Source: Enterobacterales bacterium
GTDB lineage: Bacteria; Pseudomonadota; Gammaproteobacteria; Enterobacterales; Kangiellaceae
Length of the DNA stretch: 35,830 nucleotides
Assembly (NCBI GenBank): GCA_030949565.1
Contig: JAUZSK010000022.1
Span: 1 to 35,830, forward strand
Reading direction: 5' to 3'
Both the position numbers and the translations under genes were made by a program. The number at the start of each line of letters is the position of its first letter. The stretch's first letter is position 1. This document shows, one piece after another, positions 16,237 to 24,826 of this stretch. The notes below the pieces were generated by a model. It was not told the DNA's origin, searched no databases, and worked only from the letters and a program-made list of their open reading frames with translations.

Positions 16237-17349
16237 ATGCACAACCTAAACCTACACCTAAAACAACAACCGCTGGACCACGCCTATGCGCTGGATGCCG
16301 CTTTCTATCGCGATAACGCAATTCTGGCATTGGAAAATCAACATATCTTTAATAGTCAATGGCAGTTGGTGGGGCATACCAGCCAAATTCAAAACATCGG
16401 TGATCAGTTGACCATTCAAATTGGCGACCTTCCCGTGATTATCGTTAGAAAACAAAAGGATGAATTAGTTGCTCTGCATAATGTCTGCCGCCACCGTGCG
16501 GGGCCATTGTCGGTGGAAACCAGCCGGGTTGAATCCGAGAAACCGCCGGTGTTGCGCTGCCAATATCATGGTTGGAGTTATGACCTTGATGGCCAGCTTA
16601 AAACCGCACCAGAAATGCAATCCACCAAAGACTTTAACCCTTTTGAACACCACCTGCCTAAAGCCAACCTTGAAATTTGGCAAAACTTGATCTTTGTTTG
16701 TATTCAAAAACCGCAAAAAACATTGAACGAAATGTTAAAAGGCATCGCACCACAAATTAAACCCATAAATCTAAAAACAATGCAGTTTCATCATCGCGAT
16801 GAGTATCTGATCAACTGCAATTGGAAGGTTTATATGGACAATTATCTCGAAGGTTATCATTTGCCCCATGTACATCCGGGGCTGAGTCGTTTACTCGACT
16901 ACCGACAATACACCACCAAACTCTATGATGATTACAGCTATCAATTTAGCCCGTTAGATAATCAGCAGAACAATAATGCTGGCATTTATTATGGTGAAGG
17001 TAGCGCCCACTACTACACGATTTTTCCTAACCTAATGCTTAATATTCTGCCCGGACGCTTACAAACCAATGTCATACTGCCTGCTGGGGCTAATCAAACA
17101 CGAATTATTTTTGATTATTACTACAGCGATCTCCATTCCGATAACACGCAAAAACTGATTGAGCAAGATCAAAACTTTAGTGATGAAGTACAACAAGAAG
17201 ATATCGAAATCTGTGAAAAAGTACAGCTTGGTCTCAATTCTGGTAGCTATATCGCCGGCCCCTTATGTGAAAAACGCGAACAAGGGCTAGTTCATTTCCA
17301 AAATTTAATTAGAAAATATTTAGCGCCTGTGCTTACATATAAAAGCTGA
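16237..17349 (+). CDS. Rieske non-heme iron oxygenase, alpha subunit (quaternary-amine/N-demethylase type)
   Basis: 370 residues. The Rieske [2Fe-2S] ligands are Cys84-x-His86 (VCRHRAG) and Cys108-x-x-His111 (CQYHGW). The catalytic iron site follows in NWKVYMDNYLEGYHLPHVHP, with His208 and His213. The bridging residue between the two centres is Glu205, not the Asp of aromatic-ring dioxygenases. A Glu here is the mark of the carnitine (CntA), glycine-betaine (GbcA) and choline monooxygenase group, which attack N-methyl or quaternary amines. It therefore probably oxidises an N-methylated compound in the cytoplasm with O2. No reductase partner is in the window. The DDAH gene starts 24 bases downstream, strongly suggesting cotranscription. 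Confidence 0.9.
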   Translation: MHNLNLHLKQQPLDHAYALDAAFYRDNAILALENQHIFNSQWQLVGHTSQIQNIGDQLTIQIGDLPVIIVRKQKDELVALHNVCRHRAGPLSVETSRVESEKPPVLRCQYHGWSYDLDGQLKTAPEMQSTKDFNPFEHHLPKANLEIWQNLIFVCIQKPQKTLNEMLKGIAPQIKPINLKTMQFHHRDEYLINCNWKVYMDNYLEGYHLPHVHPGLSRLLDYRQYTTKLYDDYSYQFSPLDNQQNNNAGIYYGEGSAHYYTIFPNLMLNILPGRLQTNVILPAGANQTRIIFDYYYSDLHSDNTQKLIEQDQNFSDEVQQEDIEICEKVQLGLNSGSYIAGPLCEKREQGLVHFQNLIRKYLAPVLTYKS

Positions 17350-17373
17350 AATCGACTTCTACTAAGGATAAAC

Positions 17374-18141
17374 ATGACTCAATTTACCCGCGCGATTACC
17401 CGAACACCCAGCCGCTCTTTGATCAATGGGATCACTAGTGTCAATTTAGGTCAACCGGATTATGAAAAGGCCTTAACACAGCACCAAAACTATATTAACG
17501 CTTTAAAAAAGTGCGGATTAGAAGTGACTTGCCTTCCACCACTTGAACAATATCCCGACTCAACCTTTGTTGAAGATGTTGCACTGCTCACCAAAAATTG
17601 CGCCATCATTACCAACGCGGGCGCAGCCACTCGCAGAGGCGAAATTGACCACATTCGACCCAGCATTGAAAATTTTTATTCGGATATTGAACAGATCAGC
17701 GCAGCGGCAACGATTGAAGCTGGAGACATCATGATGGTTGGTGATCATTTTTATATTGGCCTATCGGAAAGAACCAATGCAGACGGCGCTCATCAAATGA
17801 TAAAAGCACTGATAAAACACGGTTACACCGGTTCGGTGATCAATTTATCGGAGGTGTTGCACCTTAAAACGGGATTAGGCTATTTGGAAAATAATGTTTT
17901 AATGGCTTGTGGTGAATTTTTGCAAGAGCCAGAATTTAAAAAATATCAAATCATCGAAGTCGAACAAGATGAAGCCTACGCCGCTAACTCAGTTTGGATC
18001 AATGGTAAAGTATTAACCCCAAAAGGTTTTCCAAATACCTTAGCAAAAATACAAAAGGCTGGTTTCGAAACTCTAACAGTGGATGTTTCAGAGTTTCAAA
18101 AAATTGATGGCGGTTTAAGCTGCTTGTCGCTACGCTTTTAA
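17374..18141 (+). CDS. N(G),N(G)-dimethylarginine dimethylaminohydrolase (DDAH)
   Basis: 255 residues, the usual DDAH length. The enzyme cleaves mono- or asymmetric dimethylarginine to citrulline plus methylamine or dimethylamine. The catalytic triad is visible: Glu115 (ATIEAGDIM), His163 (VLHLKTGLGY) and the nucleophile Cys250 in the terminal GGLSCLSLRF. The substrate-binding loop PDSTFVEDVALL (61-72) is also conserved. AAGGATAAAC precedes the ATG. Arginine deiminases share the fold but are ~400 residues and lack this short C-terminus, so DDAH is preferred. It follows the Rieske gene and converges with xerC only five bases away. Its dimethylamine product makes the Rieske pairing interesting. 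Confidence 0.93.
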   Translation: MTQFTRAITRTPSRSLINGITSVNLGQPDYEKALTQHQNYINALKKCGLEVTCLPPLEQYPDSTFVEDVALLTKNCAIITNAGAATRRGEIDHIRPSIENFYSDIEQISAAATIEAGDIMMVGDHFYIGLSERTNADGAHQMIKALIKHGYTGSVINLSEVLHLKTGLGYLENNVLMACGEFLQEPEFKKYQIIEVEQDEAYAANSVWINGKVLTPKGFPNTLAKIQKAGFETLTVDVSEFQKIDGGLSCLSLRF

Positions 18142-18146
18142 GACCT

Positions 18147-19070
18147 TTATTTTTTAGCTCTCGGGTGCGCCTTATCATAAACTTCAGCCAATTTTTGAAA
18201 ATCTAAATGGGTATAAATCTGAGTAGTTGATATATTGGCATGTCCTAGCATTTCTTGTACGGCTCGAATATCGCCCGAAGACTCCAGCAGATGGGTGGCA
18301 CAGGAGTGCCTAAATTTATGTGGGTGCAAGCCTGCATTTAAGCCGATTTTTTTGCCCCAATATTCTAGACGCTTTTGAATGCTACGGTGTGATAAAGGGG
18401 ATTTTCTTTGACTGATAAAAACTACAGGCTGGTCGATACCAGCGAGCCAAATTGTTCGGACTTTTAACCATTTTTGAATAGCCTGTTTGGCCTTTGAACC
18501 AAGAGGTACAATTCGGGTTTTGCTACCCTTACCGGTTACCCTAATTTGATTGTCAGCAAAATCAATATCATCTAATTGACAAGCCGCCAACTCGGCTAAA
18601 CGCAATCCACTGGAATAAAAAAGTTCGGCAATCGCCTTGTCCCTTGCGCCAATATCACTGCTATCATCAATTTTATCAAGCAACAAAAAAACCTGCTCCA
18701 CCTCCATTGTTTTAGGCAGTCGTTTTTGTCCTTTAGGTGGTCTAACGTTTTTTGCTGGATTACTTTTTAAAATCGATTGGTCAATTAAGTAATTAAAAAA
18801 ACTACGACAAGAAGATAAAAGTAATGCAATCGATTTAGAAGACTGGCCTATGCGGTTTTGTTGCGCTGACAATTGCCTAATGTGGATAGTTTGAACTTGC
18901 TGCCATCCATCAATCCTTTTTTGTTGCATAAAATCAATCAAAATAGCCAGCTGTCGTTGGTAGTTTTTAATGGTGAGGTCAGAATATTGTTTTTGGTGTG
19001 CAAGGCGCTTTAAAAAAACCGCTATTTCTTCAGCTAAATCATTTTTATTGCTGATTTTAATGGCGCTCAT
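18147..19070 (-). CDS. xerC: Tyrosine recombinase XerC
   Basis: 307 residues from ATG 19070 (an upstream in-frame TTG gives a less typical N-terminus). The N-terminal SAM-like core-binding domain (YSDLTIKNYQRQLAILIDFM) is followed by the catalytic domain with Arg (SSGLRLAELAACQ), Lys (TGKGSKTRIVPLG), HxxR (HKFRHSCATHLLES), His (LGHANISTTQ) and the nucleophile Tyr (IYTHLD). XerC acts with XerD at dif to resolve chromosome dimers at division. Its place after dapF and DUF484 is the standard gammaproteobacterial order and separates it from XerD and phage integrases. It overlaps the DUF484 stop by 14 bases. Confidence 0.95.
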   Translation of the reverse strand: MSAIKISNKNDLAEEIAVFLKRLAHQKQYSDLTIKNYQRQLAILIDFMQQKRIDGWQQVQTIHIRQLSAQQNRIGQSSKSIALLLSSCRSFFNYLIDQSILKSNPAKNVRPPKGQKRLPKTMEVEQVFLLLDKIDDSSDIGARDKAIAELFYSSGLRLAELAACQLDDIDFADNQIRVTGKGSKTRIVPLGSKAKQAIQKWLKVRTIWLAGIDQPVVFISQRKSPLSHRSIQKRLEYWGKKIGLNAGLHPHKFRHSCATHLLESSGDIRAVQEMLGHANISTTQIYTHLDFQKLAEVYDKAHPRAKK

Positions 19071-19780
19071 AGAGCGCCGCTCGTGCCATAACAAATTTGG
19101 CGATTAATTCAACAAACAAAGTCCCCATGTCTGGCGAAAAGCGACTGACATCAGTACTTGCCAAGGCTAGTAAGCCTTTTTCACAGCCTTTACCCAGAGG
19201 GATTAAAGCACATGATTCAAGCTTAGTATTTAGATCGCCAAATAAGGCTAGACGTGTTTGTTGGTTAAGCCGCCCACAAAGCGGTTGGTTATCAAGGGAA
19301 TTGGCAGGATAATTCTTTATTGATTGCATCATGGTGATTATAGATTTTTACTGACGATTCTTCTGGATAATTACCAACCAGCAACAGTGCCACTGCATCT
19401 AGGTCAAACAGCGACTTAATCTGATTGACTAAACCATCCGAAAATTGCTTAAGGCTGTCACCACTAATTAAATTAAGCATCAATTGATTGCAAAGTTTTA
19501 ATAACTGCTCATTAGCATGAGCTATTTGCAACATTTCTATCTGTTGGCCTTGCAATTCGCTATTTTTTTCCCGCAGCGTTTTTACTTGGCGCTCGACTAA
19601 AGAAAAGGTATCTTGTTCCGCATGTTTTAATTCAATGTGACTTAATAGCTCTGGATTTTTAGTTAAAAAAGTCGGGTTATCCAGCAAATACTGCTTTACC
19701 TTTGCCTCATCAAGTAATTGATAAAGGCGCTGCATTTTTTCTCTTTTTATGTCTAAAACTTGCGATTGAGATAGTTTCAT
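19057..19780 (-). pseudogene. DUF484 family protein, frameshifted
   Basis: DUF484 is a GAF-like protein of unknown role always found between dapF and xerC. The first part (19780 to 19292) gives the N-terminal helix and coiled coil (YLLDNPTFLTKNPELLSHIE, then RQVKTLREKNSELQGQQIEM) and half the GAF-like fold, ending SCQFP-stop. The rest continues in another frame as DNQPLCGRLNQQTRLALF to the end at 19057. Removing one base near 19294 joins them into a normal ~240-residue protein. The ATG overlaps the dapF stop (ATGA). Both halves look conserved, so a single-base error in the sequence is as likely as true inactivation. Confidence 0.8.
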
Positions 19781-20607
19781 ACTTCGATATACCCATGATA
19801 AACAAATTCAGCAGGACCAATCATTTTGAGTGATTTTCCTACACCTTCCCAATCAATATGCAAATGACCACCGGTTAAAAATACCTTGGCCCGCTGTTGC
19901 AATCGATTTTGCAAGCGCCCAACCACCATGCTTGCACAAGCACCCGAACCGCACGCTTGTGTTTCACCGGATCCTCGTTCAAAAACTCGCAATTTCACTT
20001 CATTAGTAGAAATAACCTGCATAAAACCGACATTCACACCTTCAGGAAAATCCGAGTGTTGATTTATTTCTTGACCGATATCATCGACCTCCGCTAAATC
20101 AACATCATCCACCGATACAACACAGTGTGGATTGCCCATAGAAACACTGCCGAAACTGATTTCGGATGTTTTAAGTTGAATTTGATAGTCAACTGACTGA
20201 ATTTCCGCTTTTAAAGGTATTTTGTCTGGCGCCAACTGTGGCACCCCCATATCAACGCTAACTAGACCATTACGCATCAGAACAAGATCCATAATGCCAT
20301 TCATGGTGCTTACTCGAATCTTCTTTTTCCAAGTTAGGCCCATTTTGCGAACAAATTTTGCAAGGCATCTAACGCCGTTGCCACATTGAGCCACTTCGCT
20401 GCCATCAGCATTGTATATTCGATAATGAAAATCAACATCCGGTTGCGGTGGAGCTTCAATCAACAAAAGTTGATCAAAGCCTATTCCAGTGTGGCGATTG
20501 GAAAGTTTGCGGATTTGACCTTCGGTTAAAAACACATTTTGGGAAATGCCATCAATGACCATAAAATCATTGCCTAAGCCGTGCATTTTGGCAAAACTGA
20601 TTAGCAT
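19777..20607 (-). CDS. dapF: Diaminopimelate epimerase
   Basis: 276 residues, full length. DapF interconverts LL- and meso-diaminopimelate for lysine and peptidoglycan. The start MLISFAKMHGLGNDFMVID is the family signature. The two catalytic cysteines are visible: Cys75 in EVAQCGNGVRC and the second in ETQACGSGACAS (~219). It begins one base after the LptM stop and its TGA overlaps the DUF484 ATG, so the four genes lptM-dapF-DUF484-xerC form one transcription unit. DapB of the same pathway is at 31684-32484. Confidence 0.97.
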   Translation of the reverse strand: MLISFAKMHGLGNDFMVIDGISQNVFLTEGQIRKLSNRHTGIGFDQLLLIEAPPQPDVDFHYRIYNADGSEVAQCGNGVRCLAKFVRKMGLTWKKKIRVSTMNGIMDLVLMRNGLVSVDMGVPQLAPDKIPLKAEIQSVDYQIQLKTSEISFGSVSMGNPHCVVSVDDVDLAEVDDIGQEINQHSDFPEGVNVGFMQVISTNEVKLRVFERGSGETQACGSGACASMVVGRLQNRLQQRAKVFLTGGHLHIDWEGVGKSLKMIGPAEFVYHGYIEV

Positions 20608-20608
20608 C

Positions 20609-20815
20609 TTATTCGGACATCTGCGCGTCTAAACGACGCGTTAAATATTGTTGCGCTTTAATCGCCTTAAATTGAGCACTTTTAGGCTGAGCTTCATTAG
20701 AATCTTGCTTTGATTGAGATGGTTCAGGCGCCTCTTTTGGTAATGTAAGCGAACCTTTAGCACCGCAGGCGCTCAAAAGAATACAACTTAAGACGATTGT
20801 TAGGGCTTTAGTCAA
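20609..20815 (-). CDS. lptM: LptM/YifL-type lipoprotein
   Basis: 68 residues with a lipobox LLSAC (Cys ~17) followed by GAKGSLTLP, the short conserved patch of the YifL family. In E. coli this protein (LptM) helps the LptDE lipopolysaccharide translocon mature. The tail is polar and variable. TTG is the only reasonable start, with AAAGG nearby. Its place directly before dapF supports the name. Confidence 0.8.
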   Translation of the reverse strand: MTKALTIVLSCILLSACGAKGSLTLPKEAPEPSQSKQDSNEAQPKSAQFKAIKAQQYLTRRLDAQMSE

Positions 20816-20839
20816 AATAGGGACCTTTCACTTTCTGTA

Positions 20840-20869
20840 GGAATTCAATTCCATCAGGCTAATTGATGG
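20840..20869. promoter_or_regulatory. Back-to-back inverted repeats in lptM leader
   Basis: The 344-base gap 20816-21159 separates the divergent lptM operon and PAS gene and holds no gene I can support. GGAATT-C-AATTCC (20840-20852) is a perfect 13-base palindrome, immediately followed by CCATCA-N7-TGATGG (20851-20869). They lie 25-55 bases upstream of the lptM start and may be an operator or a leader hairpin. Function inferred only from position. Confidence 0.35.
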
Positions 20870-21159
20870 ACTCAGTTTACATTTTTTAGGCCGATCATCC
20901 AAGTGATATTAAGCTATATAGGGATTAAGCACTGCTCATTAACCAGCAAAGCAACTGTCATAAGTCTAGGCAAAAAAGGACTCTTTTTGCTAGCATCCTT
21001 GTCTTAACTGCCGTGGTTCGCTATGATTATTAACCGATTATTTTGTGGATTAAGCCATAGTTGGCTTTCGAACAGCATAAAAGGGTCAAAAAAATTAAAG
21101 AAATCATGCGATAAGCCGAATATAAAGTCGATCTTTACACCTTTAACCTTGGATATATT

Positions 21160-21924
21160 ATGCAAGACAATGCATCTAACATACTAGAAAACTCGCCATT
21201 AGCTTATGTTATTTGCGATTCTAAGCAACGAATTCTTAGTTGCAATGAAAAATTTCTACAAGATATGGACCTTAAGCAAGCGCAAGTGCTTGGTCAACTC
21301 TATCCGTCTCTACCTTTGGAGTTAATCGATAAAAAAGGCCAAGTGGTCGAGAAATTTTCCAATACTGGCCAAGCCAATCGACGGTTTCACTATTGGCATA
21401 ATGTGTACCAACAAGTACCAGCAATGACGATCCACTACTTTATTATTGCCGAAGAAGATTCGCAAGGGGACCGACTACATTCAATTAAACTACCCAAAAG
21501 GGCTAGTTGGATTGAGTTTCTGGATTATGAAGTGAGCCGAAGTCGGCGCTACGCAAATCCTCTCAGCATTTTGAAGTTACAGGTTATCTTAGATAACCAG
21601 CCAGCAGACATAGGTCAAGAGGCTATTTGCCAAAGTATAAAAGACACCCTAATGGATGAACTACGCTGGGCGGATATGATTGGAAATACCAGCGAGGGTT
21701 GCTATCTAATGGTGCTACCAGAAACCCCTTTCGCAGCATTAGATCAGCTTAAACATAAAATATCCAAGGCTATTTGTTTAGAAATCAAACAGTTATCTAA
21801 TCAAATTGAATGTCAGATAGTTTTTGGAAGCGCTCACTGGGGCAAGTCTGATGACAGTGAGAAACTGCTAAAACGCGCGCGTGAAAGCCTTGTAAAATCC
21901 CTAGAAACGCTTTTGGAGAAGTAA
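21160..21924 (+). CDS. PAS protein with degenerate GGDEF domain
   Basis: 254 residues, no membrane segment. Residues ~8-105 look like a PAS sensor (NSPLAYVICDSKQRILSCNE). Residues ~117-250 follow the diguanylate-cyclase fold: FLDYEVSRSRRYANPLSILK aligns with the start, ELRWADMIG and YLMVLPETP flank the active-site hairpin, and the last part (VFGSAHW, then LLKRARESLVKS) matches the C-terminal helix. The GGDEF motif itself is replaced by SEGCY (178-182), so it cannot make c-di-GMP. It is more likely a nucleotide or protein sensor. It lies 220 bases before the MshEN protein on the same strand, which suggests a shared signalling job. Confidence 0.72.
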   Translation: MQDNASNILENSPLAYVICDSKQRILSCNEKFLQDMDLKQAQVLGQLYPSLPLELIDKKGQVVEKFSNTGQANRRFHYWHNVYQQVPAMTIHYFIIAEEDSQGDRLHSIKLPKRASWIEFLDYEVSRSRRYANPLSILKLQVILDNQPADIGQEAICQSIKDTLMDELRWADMIGNTSEGCYLMVLPETPFAALDQLKHKISKAICLEIKQLSNQIECQIVFGSAHWGKSDDSEKLLKRARESLVKSLETLLEK

Positions 21925-22144
21925 ACGATATTCCAATCAAATGGTCGGATGAGCGCCTAAGCTGCTGAAATACTTAGTCATACTCCCAACCCCCCCGGCT
22001 GTTTTGTTAAATCTCGCTAAATTCAATCTTGTTAACGCTCAAGAAATCTCAATTTTTGCCGAAAACCTATAGTGAACCGAGAGCTTTTTACCAAAGCTTT
22101 TTACTATCTCGTCCGTAATGCGCTAGACAAAGGAGGTGTTTACA

Positions 22145-22885
22145 TTGAAGACTAAAACTAACTCGATGCAATCACGCCTCGGTTCTTTGCTAGTAAAAAA
22201 CCACTCAATTAGTGAGTTGCAACTCCAGCAAGCTCTAAACTACCAGCAAAAAAGGCATATTAAACTCGGCACAGCACTTTTAGAGCTGCATTTAATTAGT
22301 CGAACTCAATTAAAAATAGCCCTTAAAAAGCAGTCATGGATCCGTGCTTTTGCCACGTTTATCGCTTTAATATTTACTCCCTTTAACTATGTTTTTGCTG
22401 ACAATCAAGCTTCAACTAGCTACAAACAACGAATTGTTAAACAACCAAATCCAAATAGCCTTTCCCTCAGCTCCAATTATCTCAATACAACGATGTTAGA
22501 TCAGTCATATGCCTATTCCGGACAATGGCAGACCACTCTAGACGACCAATATGGTTTTAAACGGCAATTTAACGATAAAACAGGCTTTAAAATCAGCTTT
22601 TTTTCCCCTTACACCCTCAAGGACAATGAGTATAGTTATCAATTTGAACCACAAATATCCTTGTTTCAATCCTCTTCAATTGCTATAAAAAATTATTACA
22701 GTGATTCTAATTCTGAGCAAAACCGTTACACTAGACCATCACCAATCACCTATATGCTCACTCTAAAAGGCCGCTGTTTATATGAGAATGCTGGAGAAAG
22801 CTCCAAAATATGGGGCTTTAGCCGCGCTGACTCGGGTGTTCAACGTAATGCGGAACTGATGTTGTCTGTTACCAAGTTTTTCTAA
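22145..22885 (+). CDS. MshEN c-di-GMP-binding motif fused to membrane segment and exported beta-rich domain
   Basis: About 246 residues from TTG 22145, chosen because AGGAGG (22131-22136) lies eight bases upstream. Residues 11-34 (RLGSLLV...ALNYQ) and 40-63 (KLGTALL...ALKKQ) are two 24-residue repeats with a 5-residue spacer, exactly the tandem layout of the MshEN c-di-GMP receptor, normally at the N-terminus of type II/IV secretion ATPases. No ATPase follows. Residues ~65-85 are a hydrophobic, signal-like segment ending VFA-DN, then ~160 polar, aromatic-rich residues with strand-like patterns and a final SVTKFF resembling an outer-membrane C-terminal strand. It could pass a cytoplasmic c-di-GMP signal to the envelope. 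The loop Gly of each repeat is His, so binding needs testing. Confidence 0.65.
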   Translation: MKTKTNSMQSRLGSLLVKNHSISELQLQQALNYQQKRHIKLGTALLELHLISRTQLKIALKKQSWIRAFATFIALIFTPFNYVFADNQASTSYKQRIVKQPNPNSLSLSSNYLNTTMLDQSYAYSGQWQTTLDDQYGFKRQFNDKTGFKISFFSPYTLKDNEYSYQFEPQISLFQSSSIAIKNYYSDSNSEQNRYTRPSPITYMLTLKGRCLYENAGESSKIWGFSRADSGVQRNAELMLSVTKFF

Positions 22886-23047
22886 CAACTCACAAGGTAT
22901 TATGCTTGCCTATCGAAAGCCCCCAACTCAAACTTTACCCTCCCTAAAACGTGGGTTTCAAAATTCCACTTACTTACAAACTCTGCTACAATCTGTTTGC
23001 ACGCTTCATGCGACTCATTTCTTTTATCAACCTCTTAGGAAATAATT

Positions 23048-23758
23048 GTGAAAAAAATAGCCCTTTTAACTATCTTTTTATTGCTATCGGCCTGCCAACC
23101 AGATAAAGCAGAAACTCAAACAACAGAAAACAAAAGCGTTGATTCGACAGCTAATAGTCAACCTAGGGCTCTGCAAGAAAATCCACCTGCGGAGTTTTCT
23201 TTAACGCCTAAACAGCCTTATGAAGTATTGGAAAGTGATGAAACATGCAATCAACCTGAAGTGATGGAGTTTTTCGCATATCAATGCCCACATTGCTACA
23301 AACTAGAACCCTTTGCTGAAAAATGGCTACAACAAAAATCAGCCAATATAAAGTTTATTTCTGTACCAACCCATCTGGGGCACAAGGAGTTTGGTTCATT
23401 TTTAATTGTTCATCAAACGGCAATTGGTCTCGGCATGCTAGACCAGGTTACTCTAAAATTATTTGAACGCATTCATAAACAAAAAAAGGGGTTTAACTCA
23501 CAAGTAGATGCAGTTAATTTTTTAGTTGCCGCTGGAGCGGACGAACACCAAGCGTTAAAAGAAATTCAAAATGGTGAAAAAATTAAAACGGCTATGGACA
23601 ACAATTTCAAACTGCTCGCTCAGTATAAAATTACCGGTGTACCAACCATTGTCGTCAATAAGAAATATAAATTTAGCGTTTCTCAGGCCGGAGGTTATGA
23701 CAAGGTCTTTGATATGGTTGAAGAAACTTTAAAGCTTCCTTCTAACTGCTCTAAATAG
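23048..23758 (+). CDS. DsbA-family thiol:disulfide lipoprotein
   Basis: 236 residues from GTG 23048 with AGGA upstream. A lipoprotein signal ends LLLSAC (Cys ~16), followed by a ~40-residue polar linker. The thioredoxin fold has the active site FAYQCPHCYKLEPF and the cis-proline segment ITGVPTIVVN. The helical insert between them is of DsbA size. It would form disulfides in exported proteins while anchored to a membrane. A second, soluble DsbA lies at 30891-31514; the anchored form is unusual and may serve particular clients. Confidence 0.88.
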   Translation: MKKIALLTIFLLLSACQPDKAETQTTENKSVDSTANSQPRALQENPPAEFSLTPKQPYEVLESDETCNQPEVMEFFAYQCPHCYKLEPFAEKWLQQKSANIKFISVPTHLGHKEFGSFLIVHQTAIGLGMLDQVTLKLFERIHKQKKGFNSQVDAVNFLVAAGADEHQALKEIQNGEKIKTAMDNNFKLLAQYKITGVPTIVVNKKYKFSVSQAGGYDKVFDMVEETLKLPSNCSK

Positions 23759-23775
23759 TAAACCATTTAAATACG

Positions 23776-23806
23776 CTTACCAAGGATGGTGAGTTAGATT
23801 TTTTTT
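23776..23806 (+). terminator. Probable terminator after DsbA lipoprotein
   Basis: CTTACC-AAGGAT-GGTGAG forms a 6-bp stem with one G-U pair, followed within five bases by eight T's. It overlaps the 3' end of the convergent coiled-coil gene. Stem is short, so confidence is moderate. Confidence 0.4.
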
Positions 23807-24735
23807 GTTTCGATGGTTTGTTTAAGTTTAGATAACTGGTCGAGCTGAATAAAAGTTAATATTTTTTTGTTTTCAATTTTTCTTTTTACAACCTCAACTA
23901 ATTTTTCAAGCGGCAACTCATTCGCTGACTCTTTTAATTCCAGTTCATGATAGGATTTTTGTAACTCTTGCTGTCTTCTGGACTCTGCTTCTTTTGCGGC
24001 TATTTCAGCAAGTTCTTTTTGTTCTTTTAATTTATACTCACTTATTTCTCGCTCCGCTTGTTTACATTTTTTATCTTCAATAATGGCCAACCTTTTTTCT
24101 TTAATTTTTACGCTATCCATCATTTTAACTTTCGCTTCCGCCTCTACTTTATCCGCTTCAGCTCTCGCCAGCTCGCTTTTTTGTTTTTGTTTTTCTAGCT
24201 CTATTTTTTGCTTTTCAATCAGTTGCTGATCAGCAAGGACTTGTTGTAGCTGTTGGTACATAAGGCTCACTTTTTGTTGAATGGCTTGAAGCCGGTAAAT
24301 CTCATGAAACTCATCAGCACCACTAATATATTTAAGCTCACTGATGACATCTCGTAACTGTTCTATATCAATCGACCCTTCGTCATTAATACTTTGTTGT
24401 AATGCTTTTAGTTTGTTATGTGCTGCAACATACCACTCAACATGCCCTTGGTCTTCTTTAGGGAGTAGAAACTGACTAAAAGTTTGCTCTATAATCACAA
24501 AAGTATTTTGATCAACCAACTCAGATCGTAACTCAAGTATCGCCTTGTTAAGGTTATCCTGCTGCTTATAGGTTTTATACCACCAGCCAATGCCGCTAAA
24601 ACCAAATCGTTTAACGCAGTGACTTAAATAGGCTGAACGCCGACTAAAAAGTACCAACATGCTCTCATCAATACTCTGGGTCGGGTCAATTTCTTGAGCG
24701 TCGTTCACCAATGGTCGGTCGTCCCAAATTAGCAA
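23794..24735 (-). CDS. Coiled-coil protein of unknown function
   Basis: 313 residues (TTG 24735; a later ATG at residue 26 is possible since no strong ribosome site is seen). Residues ~1-150 are mixed and unrecognised (for example GFSGIGWWYKTYKQQDNL). Residues ~150-275 are a long, charged coiled coil (LIEKQKIELEKQKQKSELAR and similar). No signal peptide or clear membrane helix. It is transcribed away from tag with a 91-base shared gap. The neighbouring SPFH protein also carries a long Lys/Glu/Ala coiled coil, so a membrane-platform partnership is conceivable, but only from position and composition. Confidence 0.65.
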   Translation of the reverse strand: MLIWDDRPLVNDAQEIDPTQSIDESMLVLFSRRSAYLSHCVKRFGFSGIGWWYKTYKQQDNLNKAILELRSELVDQNTFVIIEQTFSQFLLPKEDQGHVEWYVAAHNKLKALQQSINDEGSIDIEQLRDVISELKYISGADEFHEIYRLQAIQQKVSLMYQQLQQVLADQQLIEKQKIELEKQKQKSELARAEADKVEAEAKVKMMDSVKIKEKRLAIIEDKKCKQAEREISEYKLKEQKELAEIAAKEAESRRQQELQKSYHELELKESANELPLEKLVEVVKRKIENKKILTFIQLDQLSKLKQTIETKKI

Positions 24736-24826
24736 TTTGATTTATGATATCTTTTCATTTATAAAGTATAGTCTAAATAGGTCAATACATTTTTGTTAGT
24801 TTTGACAACTTTAAAGGAGTGCTTGG

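Noticed and set aside
21023..21199. Open frame from ATG 21023 before the PAS gene
   Set aside because: No ribosome site, basic low-complexity product, and it runs into the PAS coding region in another frame.
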